NCBI RefSeq assembly: GCF_009795845.1
Contig: NZ_WTEX01000023.1
Coordinates: 1-37,033, forward strand
Reading direction: 5' to 3'
Length of the DNA: 37,033 nt
DNA from: Gilliamella sp. Lep-s35
GTDB taxonomy: Bacteria > Pseudomonadota > Gammaproteobacteria > Enterobacterales > Orbaceae
Shown: positions 30,870 through 37,033 of the stretch, piece by piece
Layout: each line of letters starts with the position of its first letter
Numbering within the stretch: the stretch's first letter is position 1
Made by a program: the position numbers and the translations under genes
Notes under the pieces: model-generated
Seen by the model: only the letters and a program-made list of their open reading frames with translations
Told to the model about the DNA's origin: nothing
Database searches by the model: none

Positions 30870-31079
30870 ATGTCAACATTCTTATCCCCTTTGGATGCAC
30901 AAACACATCCAGATTACCTAATTGATATGAAATATATCACCACACTCACAGGCATGACAGATAAATGGTTTTATGCCTTGATAAAACAAAATAAATTTCC
31001 ACCTCCTATTAAACTAGGAAGATCCTCGCGTTGGCGTCTGAAAGAGGTTGAAGCATGGATAAAGACCAAAGCTAATTAA
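30870..31079 (+). CDS. alpA: AlpA-family transcriptional regulator
   Basis: A 69-residue MerR-like helix-turn-helix protein of the AlpA type. The fold YITTLTGMTDKWFYALIKQNKFPPP, then IKLGRSSRWRLKEVEAWI, is the standard signature. In CP4-57 AlpA activates the excision genes, and on many islands it controls integrase or excisionase expression. AGAGG is placed well ahead of the ATG. A terminator follows, so the integrase 86 bases on probably has separate transcription. Confidence 0.92.
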   Translation: MSTFLSPLDAQTHPDYLIDMKYITTLTGMTDKWFYALIKQNKFPPPIKLGRSSRWRLKEVEAWIKTKAN

Positions 31080-31100
31080 CAGTTAAATGTCCTATTAACC

Positions 31101-31132
31101 AAAGCCGCATAGTCAAATATGTGGCTTTTTTT
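31101..31132 (+). terminator. Terminator after alpA
   Basis: AAAGCCGCATA pairs with TATGTGGCTTT (one G-T) across GTCAAA, followed by a run of T that continues to seven; 21 bases past the alpA stop. Confidence 0.88.
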
Positions 31133-31165
31133 ATGTCTAAATTTCTATAATTGAGGAATTTCGTT

Positions 31166-32413
31166 ATGTCCTTAACTGATTTAAAAATAAAATCAGCCAA
31201 ACCACACGATAAACAATATAAACTTTCTGATGGTGATGGTTTATTTTTGCTTGTTCACTCCAACGGTTCTAAATATTGGCGCTTTCGCTATTATTTTAAT
31301 GCTAAAGAAAAATTAATGTCGATAGGCCAATATCCTAATGTCTTATTAAGCGAAGCTAGAAGGCTACGAGATGAAGCCAAATCATTACTAGCTAGAAATA
31401 TTGACCCACAGGTAGAAAAGAAAGCAAAACAATTTGAAGATGAAATACAAGTTACTTTTGAACAAGTTGCTCGTAAATGGTGTACCAATAATAAAACTTG
31501 GTCTGAGCCACATAGAGCAAAAGTACTACGAACATTAGAATTGTATTTATTCCCAAAAATTGGCGCTTATTCTATTTCAGCATTAACTACTCGTCAGTTA
31601 ATTGTTCCAATTAAAGCTGTTGAAGAGCAGGGGCGTTTTGAAGTCGCTAGCCGATTACAACAACGTACTTCAGCAATAATGCGCTATGCAGTACAAAATG
31701 GTTATATTTCTTATAACCCTGCTCAAGATTTAAAAGGGGTAGTGAGTAAAGTAAAAGTGAATCATCGCCCTGCACTTGAACTCGAACAAATACCTGAACT
31801 TTTAGAACGCATTGATAATTTTAAAGGACGAGAGTTAACCAAATTAGCAATTAAACTTTCTCTACTTATATTTATTCGTTCTAGTGAACTACGATTTGCT
31901 CGTTGGTCAGAAATTGATTTCGATAAAAAGATTTGGACTATTCCTGCTGAAAGGGAGGAAATTGATGGTGTACCTCATTCTCACCGAGGTTCAAAAATGA
32001 AAACGCCTCATTTAGTTCCGCTCAGCGATCAAGCAATTGATGTTTTAAAACAAATACATGAAATTAGTGGAATGTATGAACTGGTATTTATTGGTGATCA
32101 TTCTGCAAGAAAACCAATGAGCGAAAACACAATCAACAAAGCATTACGTACTATGGGGTATGATACAAAAACAGAACTTTGTGGACATGGTTTTAGAACT
32201 ATGGCTTGTAGTGCATTGGTTGAATCGAATTTATGGTCACGAGATGCAGTTGAACGCCAGATGAGTCATCAAGAACGTAACGGCGTTAGAGCCGCTTATA
32301 TCCATAAAGCACAACACATTATCGAACGAACTAAAATGGTTCAATGGTGGGCTGATTACTTAGATTCAATCCGCACTGAGTTTATTATGCCTTATGAGTT
32401 CAAAACAAATTAA
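31166..32413 (+). CDS. int: DUF4102-type tyrosine recombinase (integrase)
   Basis: A 415-residue P4-type integrase. The N-terminal DUF4102 arm-binding domain reads LTDLKIKSAKPHDKQYKLSDG and RYYFNAKEKLMSIGQYP. The core-binding domain follows, then the catalytic domain with Arg in FIRSSELRFARW (about 238), HGFRTMA (His-x-x-Arg), MSHQERN and the nucleophile Tyr378 in RAAYIH. All key residues are present, so it looks functional. The ATG at 31166 is chosen over an upstream in-frame TTG because GAGGA sits 8 bases ahead. Unusually it is 8.3 kb from tRNA-Phe rather than next to it. ardA follows in the same direction. Confidence 0.93.
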   Translation: MSLTDLKIKSAKPHDKQYKLSDGDGLFLLVHSNGSKYWRFRYYFNAKEKLMSIGQYPNVLLSEARRLRDEAKSLLARNIDPQVEKKAKQFEDEIQVTFEQVARKWCTNNKTWSEPHRAKVLRTLELYLFPKIGAYSISALTTRQLIVPIKAVEEQGRFEVASRLQQRTSAIMRYAVQNGYISYNPAQDLKGVVSKVKVNHRPALELEQIPELLERIDNFKGRELTKLAIKLSLLIFIRSSELRFARWSEIDFDKKIWTIPAEREEIDGVPHSHRGSKMKTPHLVPLSDQAIDVLKQIHEISGMYELVFIGDHSARKPMSENTINKALRTMGYDTKTELCGHGFRTMACSALVESNLWSRDAVERQMSHQERNGVRAAYIHKAQHIIERTKMVQWWADYLDSIRTEFIMPYEFKTN

Positions 32414-32479
32414 AAAAACACCTCACTGTTTAATTCATTTCTCAATATCAATTAATATCAAAAAATTAAGGAATTGTTT

Positions 32480-33154
32480 ATGCAAATATTACCTAGTGTA
32501 TCATCATGCCTAAAATCCACTGCGGTGGGTTCTGGTATGATCTCAGTATTTATCACCAATTTAGAAAAATATAACGAAGGACAATTGATTGGTGAATGGC
32601 TAGAGCTACCAACAACACCAGAAAAAGTAATACAATGCTTTAAACAAATTGGCATTGATAGTGTTAATTACAAAGAGTTCTTTTTAAGTGGTTACAAATC
32701 GTCTATATATGGCATAACAAATTATATCTCTGAAAATAACAATCTTAATGAACTAAATTATTTAGCCTGTAAACTTGACGAATTAAGTCATGATGAAATG
32801 GAAATCTATGAAGCAGCAATTGATATTGGCGGATACGTTAATTCAATTGCTGATTTAATTAACCTAGCAGATAATCTAGATTGCTTTCAATGTCTATATA
32901 ACATCAGCAATGAATATGATTTAGGTTTCTACTGGATTGCTGAAAGTGGTTGTTATAGTTTAAAAGAACTTGGTAACTTAACTAATTACTTTGATTACGA
33001 ACGATATGGCCATGATATTGCACTTGAACAAAGTGGCACATTTTATTCTGGTAATTATATCTATTATACAGGTGAAATTTTTAGTTCCGATTACGATGGT
33101 AAAAACGTTCCTGAAGAGTATTGTATTTCTACTATAAATGTATTGGATGATTAG
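32480..33154 (+). CDS. ardA: Antirestriction protein ArdA
   Basis: A 224-residue strongly acidic protein, longer than the 166 residues of Tn916 ArdA. Recognisable segments are FITNLEKYNEGQLIGEWLELP (about 24-44), LNELNYLACKLDEL, NLADNLDCFQC, and NYFDYERYGHDIALEQSGTFY near 175-195. ArdA mimics bent B-form DNA and inhibits type I restriction enzymes, helping mobile DNA to establish. The ATG at 32480 is chosen because AAGGA is 8 bases ahead; an in-frame TTG lies just upstream. It follows int by 66 bases. A perfect hairpin follows the stop. Confidence 0.88.
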   Translation: MQILPSVSSCLKSTAVGSGMISVFITNLEKYNEGQLIGEWLELPTTPEKVIQCFKQIGIDSVNYKEFFLSGYKSSIYGITNYISENNNLNELNYLACKLDELSHDEMEIYEAAIDIGGYVNSIADLINLADNLDCFQCLYNISNEYDLGFYWIAESGCYSLKELGNLTNYFDYERYGHDIALEQSGTFYSGNYIYYTGEIFSSDYDGKNVPEEYCISTINVLDD

Positions 33155-33157
33155 TTA

Positions 33158-33196
33158 TTCCCTTTATAAAGCTTATTTAAAGCTTTATAAAGGGAA
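33158..33196. terminator. Perfect 17-bp stem-loop after ardA
   Basis: TTCCCTTTATAAAGCTT, loop ATTTA, then AAGCTTTATAAAGGGAA: a perfect 17-bp inverted repeat 3 bases past the ardA stop. No T-run follows, so it may act as an RNA-stabilising hairpin or be a mobile-element end instead of a simple terminator. Confidence 0.6.
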
Positions 33197-33244
33197 TTCA
33201 TTAGTGATTTAAATTTTTGTTTTTGGTACTACTTTTATCTTGTT

Positions 33245-33558
33245 ATGTATAAATTTTGTGAACTATTTCACAAGACGATGAAAACAGAATGTTTTGATAT
33301 TTTATTTCGACGTAAGATTTACACGCAATTATGTGAAATACAAAACGATATTGAACAATGGTTTGATCTTTACAATCGAGAAAGAGCACACTCTGGAAAA
33401 TATTGTTATGGAAAGACACCATGGCAAACCTGGAACGGAGCAAAAGGATTGGTTAAGGAAAAGCAATTGGAGAATTTATTTTACTCATCGGCTTTCATTT
33501 TAACAAAATGTGTGTCCGATGAGTAATAAGTTTTTGTCAGATTAAGTTTGAGCTAACA
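33245..33558 (+). mobile_element. IS481-type insertion sequence, 3' remnant
   Basis: Only the last 90 or so codons of a DDE transposase remain (33245-33526). FHKTMKTECFDILFRRKIY, then WFDLYNRERAHSGKYCYGKTP, match the end of the IS481-type integrase core, including the final catalytic Glu region (YNRERAHSG). The first two thirds, with both DDE aspartates, are gone. Nine bases after the stop is a terminal repeat (33535-33558). The left junction, near 33245-33265, is undefined. It cannot encode an active enzyme. Confidence 0.8.
33535..33558 (-). repeat. IS terminal inverted repeat (right end)
   Basis: Read on the minus strand it begins TGTTAGCTCAAACTTAATCT and ends GACA. A TGT start followed by TCAAACTTAATCTGACA is the form of many IS481-family ends. 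It ends 10 bases before the protease stop codon. Confidence 0.7.
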
Positions 33559-33568
33559 CATAAAAAAT

Positions 33569-35806
33569 TTACTCAAATTCAATATCTTCATTCATATTTT
33601 GATAAATATTAACTTTGGCATTAACATCAATTGCATTTACTAACCAACCACTTAAATGGCAGCTTCTAATAAACTCATCAATTCTATTTACGCCATTAAT
33701 TTCTTTTAATGTAACAACAACTCCAAAACGAACACCTTCTCCATCTTTGGGATCTAAACGATTATTTGTTTTAATTTCCATACCCCAATTTTTATTTTCG
33801 TATGATATTTTAGGTCTATTATTTTTTTTAACTATTTCAGCTATATATTTAACATTATCCCATTTTCGGAAATTACTTCGAGCATCAGACTCTAATAAAT
33901 AGTTTCTTTCAGTATCTATATTCTGGTTTTGTTTATCCCCATTAATATTAGAAATTTTTCCATCATTTTGGATTCTTCCAAAATGTAAATTTAACTCAGT
34001 ATTTGTATAATCCACTCCTTGAGTTCTATCGCATTTAGGAAAGTAGCACATTGTTGCTTTGGCTATGTAAGGATATTTATCATCTTTATTCATTGGTGTT
34101 GGAAAATTATAATTATAAGTGTTCCATTTTTCACTGATATCTGAAACTAAAAATTTAATCTCATCTTCTTTTGTTTTGACAATATCGTCAATTTTAATTG
34201 GTACTATACCATGCCCATATAATGCAATTTCACTGGAAGTTGGTTCGTTATTCCATCCTCTTGCAGCATCAATAATAAGCGCCTTAGCCACTTCACGGCT
34301 AAGCTCCAATATATCAATTAGATATGAAAGTTTTCGAGCAATCCAAGGAGCTGCAAATGATGTTCCCGCAACTTTAGCTTCTCCTAAAGGCTCACATACA
34401 TGAATATATTGTTCACTGCTTCCACCATAGTAACTTATATCAGGCTTCGCAAAAAATGATAAAACAATTCCTTTTCTAGAGTATTTTGTTGATAATCCAT
34501 TTTTTGATACTGCATTTACAACCATACTATTAATTGAATCGGCAGGAGAACCAATTCTATTAATATTTTCGTTTGTTTTATTTGTTCCCGCAATAACAAA
34601 AATGACATCATTTTCATATTGAATTTGGTCTAATACAGAAGCTTCAGCAGATATAAAATTATCATTAACTTCTTGATCACTACCTAGTGAAATATTCCAA
34701 ACTTTAATATCTTTATTTTTTGCTATTATTTCTTTGATTTGCTTTATAATAGTAAAAGAAGAAAACTGTGAACCAACTGCTACACCAAAGTGACGTACTT
34801 TAAACCTTCCACAGCCATCATCTAACCAGGGATTAAGCCTTGGTCCGTCTACAATAATAGATGATATTGCAGTACCATGCCTATAATCATTAGGTGCTTT
34901 AGGAATATTTTCATCAACCATTTCATGGTATTCGACCCAATCACTAAAATAAACTCCCTCATCAAATAATGTGTCAATTACACCAATAGTAGGTTCTATT
35001 GTGGGTTCTGGAATATGTTGCAAATTTTGTTTATGTTGTTGAATGAAATCTTCTGGCGATAGCTGGGATAAATCTGCTGTAGCCATTGAAATAAGATAAG
35101 GAGCTTTAGTAAATAAGATCTCCGATTGATTCTTATCCAAAAAAATCGTTTGATTATCTAAAATCCGACTGGATAAAATATCGATACCTAGTTTTTTTAA
35201 TAATCTTTTTGTATCCATTCTTATATCATACAAAGTAATAATACTTTGCACTGATTCTCCTGACGGGTTCTCTACCTCAAAATCATCAATATAAGAAATA
35301 TCAGCTATAACTTGCTTAAATGAGGATTTACTTATACCAAATTCTTTAAAATGAACACTATTTATACTTTCATGATCCTTGAAAGTAACTTGATCTATTT
35401 TTCCTGAAAAGGCTTTATCTAAAACAATTTTTGTTTTATCAAGTAAAACAATACTTTTATTTAAATCATTAATATCTAAAAAATAAGTAATAATATGTTT
35501 AGTTCTATCTTTGTTAAACTTAGCTCCCACTATTGCATAGTTCGAATCCTTCCCTCTAAACAATCCTCCGATTCTATTACTTTTTGCCACAATCTTATTA
35601 TAACAAACACAAATTAGAATACCGTCAAATGGCTTAGGTTCATTCAACCAAAAATTTTTGATTTGTTCCATTTTCGTTTGCAACTTATACACATGTTCGC
35701 TAGTAACACCATTGTTACCATTCATATTAGGAATAACTTTTGGTTTAAATTGTTTAGACGCTTGAACAAATCGATTTCCTTTTAATTCTAAAACATTATT
35801 TGCCAT
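33569..35806 (-). CDS. ietS: Subtilisin-like serine protease, IetS-like
   Basis: A 745-residue cytosolic S8-family protease (no signal peptide). The catalytic triad is complete: Asp278 in GVIDTLFDEG, His310 in YRHGTAIS and Ser483 in GTSFAAPW, with the oxyanion Asn in VFVIAGTN. About 260 residues precede the catalytic domain and about 200 follow. It is the second gene of an operon with an AAA+ ATPase, sharing the TAATG stop/start. This pairing and order match IetAS of the Ti plasmid pTiC58, described as a toxin (protease) with antitoxin (ATPase) and since treated as antiphage. Symbol by architecture; substrate unknown. Confidence 0.8.
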   Translation of the reverse strand: MANNVLELKGNRFVQASKQFKPKVIPNMNGNNGVTSEHVYKLQTKMEQIKNFWLNEPKPFDGILICVCYNKIVAKSNRIGGLFRGKDSNYAIVGAKFNKDRTKHIITYFLDINDLNKSIVLLDKTKIVLDKAFSGKIDQVTFKDHESINSVHFKEFGISKSSFKQVIADISYIDDFEVENPSGESVQSIITLYDIRMDTKRLLKKLGIDILSSRILDNQTIFLDKNQSEILFTKAPYLISMATADLSQLSPEDFIQQHKQNLQHIPEPTIEPTIGVIDTLFDEGVYFSDWVEYHEMVDENIPKAPNDYRHGTAISSIIVDGPRLNPWLDDGCGRFKVRHFGVAVGSQFSSFTIIKQIKEIIAKNKDIKVWNISLGSDQEVNDNFISAEASVLDQIQYENDVIFVIAGTNKTNENINRIGSPADSINSMVVNAVSKNGLSTKYSRKGIVLSFFAKPDISYYGGSSEQYIHVCEPLGEAKVAGTSFAAPWIARKLSYLIDILELSREVAKALIIDAARGWNNEPTSSEIALYGHGIVPIKIDDIVKTKEDEIKFLVSDISEKWNTYNYNFPTPMNKDDKYPYIAKATMCYFPKCDRTQGVDYTNTELNLHFGRIQNDGKISNINGDKQNQNIDTERNYLLESDARSNFRKWDNVKYIAEIVKKNNRPKISYENKNWGMEIKTNNRLDPKDGEGVRFGVVVTLKEINGVNRIDEFIRSCHLSGWLVNAIDVNAKVNIYQNMNEDIEFE

Positions 35807-36864
35807 TACTTATTTCCTTCATTCAATTTTCTAGCTATTGTGCTTTTAGGTTCACCTTTAAGTTTTTCTATCTCTCTTACAGTAAAACCTAAAATGTGTA
35901 ATTGTTCTAAACTAGTTTGATCAAGATTTCCTATTATATTGTTGTATAATCTTCTCAGATAATCATAACCATTATTTACATCACTAAACGCTAAAGAAGT
36001 CTTGATAATATTTTTTAATTCACCAGGATATGGTAATTGATTTGATGTATTTAGAATTTTTTTCAGCAATCGAGCATCTTTAGACACGTTTCTAAAATTT
36101 TTTGAGAAAGATGAAAAATAAAATTCAGCCACTTCAACTAAATCTTCTTTACTGTATTGATTAAAATTAATAATAGCATCAAAGCGTCTAGAAAGAGCCT
36201 TATCAAAATTCTTATATAAGTTTGTGGTAGCAATGATTACAATGTCTTTATTTAAATCATTTAATCTATCCAACTCTCTCAAAATTGCTGATGTTACACG
36301 TCCCATTTCTCGAACATCATTACTATTAATCCTATCTAATGCTATAACGTCAATTTCATCAAATAAAATCACTGTTTTTTCTGGATAAGGTATTTTATTA
36401 ATTTCACTAAACACTTGGGCTATGTTTTTATTCGTTTGACCAAGCTTGCTATCAATTAAATTATCAAAATCCACATAAAACAGCGAACGTTTGAGTAGTC
36501 TCGCAACATGTTTTGCTGCTTCAGTTTTACCTGTACCAGGAAACCCTTCAAATAAAAATTTGGTTATCCCAATTTTGTGATTAACAGCATTAATCACTCC
36601 TTTAATATTATCAGTGATTTCAATTGGCAAATTTAGGGAATCCACTACCTTTACATTTATTGATTTTAAAAAATCACTCTCAAACTCACTTGCTTGAGGA
36701 ATATAAAGATTTGATTCAGCAATAAATCCCATAATATATTCAGCTAACTGATGATCGCCAATAGAATCAAAATATCTAGCAATTTCAATAGCTTCATCTC
36801 TAAAAGCACTTTCATTTCTTTCAACATGATATTTAATCAAATTTAACACATTCTTTTTTTTCAC
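35806..36864 (-). CDS. ietA: AAA+ ATPase, IetA-like
   Basis: A 352-residue AAA+ protein. Walker A is GFPGTGKT (Lys about 113), Walker B ILFDEID, sensor 1 IIATTN, and the arginine finger region ALSRRFD; these place it in the FtsH/Cdc48-like clade. The N-terminal 80 residues are helical. The last 30 (QLHILGFTVREIEKLKGEPK) resemble a helix-turn-helix. The proposed start is a GTG at 36864 with AGGTG 8 bases ahead; an in-frame GTG at 36873 would overlap that site. It precedes the protease gene with a one-base overlap. In IetAS the ATPase counters the protease. Confidence 0.82.
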   Translation of the reverse strand: MKKKNVLNLIKYHVERNESAFRDEAIEIARYFDSIGDHQLAEYIMGFIAESNLYIPQASEFESDFLKSINVKVVDSLNLPIEITDNIKGVINAVNHKIGITKFLFEGFPGTGKTEAAKHVARLLKRSLFYVDFDNLIDSKLGQTNKNIAQVFSEINKIPYPEKTVILFDEIDVIALDRINSNDVREMGRVTSAILRELDRLNDLNKDIVIIATTNLYKNFDKALSRRFDAIINFNQYSKEDLVEVAEFYFSSFSKNFRNVSKDARLLKKILNTSNQLPYPGELKNIIKTSLAFSDVNNGYDYLRRLYNNIIGNLDQTSLEQLHILGFTVREIEKLKGEPKSTIARKLNEGNK

Positions 36865-36897
36865 AAAAATCACCTAAGGATATATCTATTTAAATTA

Positions 36898-36938
36898 AGT
36901 ATACCATAAATGGGACAAAAAACACGGTTTTGGGACAA
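36898..36938 (-). promoter_or_regulatory. Probable ietA promoter with paired direct repeats
   Basis: A minus-strand -10 TATACT (36903-36898) has no good -35. Around the expected -35 are two exact copies of TGGGACAA (plus-strand 36911-36918 and 36931-36938), spaced 20 bp, or about two helical turns. This fits binding by a dimeric regulator, possibly the operon's own product. Confidence 0.55.
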
Positions 36939-36993
36939 TATTATAAATAGAAATTGTTTTATATAAGGAAAAGTATAAAAATAAGGGTTGCAG

Positions 36994-37013
36994 AACTGTA
37001 TTATTATACAGTT
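36994..37013. repeat. Inverted repeat upstream of ietA-like gene
   Basis: AACTGTAT, four bases, ATACAGTT: a perfect 8-4-8 dyad 130 bases upstream of the ATPase start and near the window edge. It could be an operator or belong to the next gene. Confidence 0.5.
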
Positions 37014-37033
37014 ATTTTAAGTTAAATGTAAAT

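Noticed and set aside
33245..33526. Complete transposase gene
   Set aside because: Only the C-terminal third of the expected length is present, without the two DDE aspartates and without a left terminal repeat.
36865..36873. GTG at 36873 as start of the AAA+ ATPase
   Set aside because: It lies in the AGGTG that best serves as ribosome site for the GTG at 36864; it cannot be fully excluded.
31080..37033. Right-hand attachment site (copy of the tRNA-Phe 3' end)
   Set aside because: No GC-rich stretch matching GATTCCGCGTCCGGGCACCA was seen by eye in this part; insertion into tRNA-Phe is therefore not demonstrated.

Overview
The window looks like a chromosome segment of an AT-rich gammaproteobacterium. 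Most core genes read as close homologues of E. coli genes in E. coli-like blocks (der-bamB-yfgM-hisS-ispG-rodZ, tyrS-pdxY, rplU-rpmA-yhbE-obgE, groES-groEL near fxsA, narX-narL). The low GC and the mixed order of these blocks would suit an Orbaceae gut symbiont (Gilliamella-like). That assignment is inference from gene content, not from a marker search.

Layout. Positions 45-853 hold a TacAT-type toxin-antitoxin pair with a perfect palindromic operator. Positions 1129-8481 are a minus-strand run of housekeeping genes: adk, yfgJ, der, bamB, yfgM, hisS, ispG and a strikingly short rodZ. Then come pdxY and tyrS, putP, and on the plus strand nth, smrB and a small lipoprotein gene. Between that lipoprotein and obgE lies a gene for the iron-responsive small RNA RyhB (14079-14163, minus) behind a perfect Fur-box palindrome. 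Next are obgE-yhbE, rpmA-rplU with a good sigma70 promoter, a NarX-NarL nitrate two-component system, groEL-groES behind a textbook sigma32 promoter, fxsA and tRNA-Phe(GAA). A 91-bp imperfect repeat occurs in opposite orientations at 19880-19970 and 22893-22983, flanking groESL-fxsA-tRNA-Phe.

From tRNA-Phe to the right edge the content is accessory and visibly more AT-rich. It recalls E. coli CP4-57-type islands: a YfjJ/inovirus-Gp2-like HUH replication protein, a paralogue that has lost its HUH histidines, an EcsC-like protein, a short RadC-family JAMM protein, a cluster of small exported or membrane proteins, an AlpA-type regulator, a DUF4102-type tyrosine recombinase and an ArdA antirestriction protein. 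Two copies of a nested palindromic repeat (25621-25674 and 27564-27616) sit in this island in front of genes of unknown function. A hairpin that would bury the ribosome binding site precedes the HUH gene.

The right end (33569-36873, minus) is a two-gene operon of an AAA+ ATPase and a subtilisin-like protease joined by a TAATG stop/start overlap. It matches the architecture of IetAS, a toxin-antitoxin / antiphage module. It abuts an IS481-type transposase remnant that still carries its terminal repeat. The strongest candidates for new biology are the IetAS-like operon with its repeat-bearing upstream region, the RyhB gene outside the enterics, the dead HUH paralogue with its palindromic repeats, and the exported-protein cluster. 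No right-hand copy of the tRNA-Phe end is visible, so the extent of the island is unresolved.
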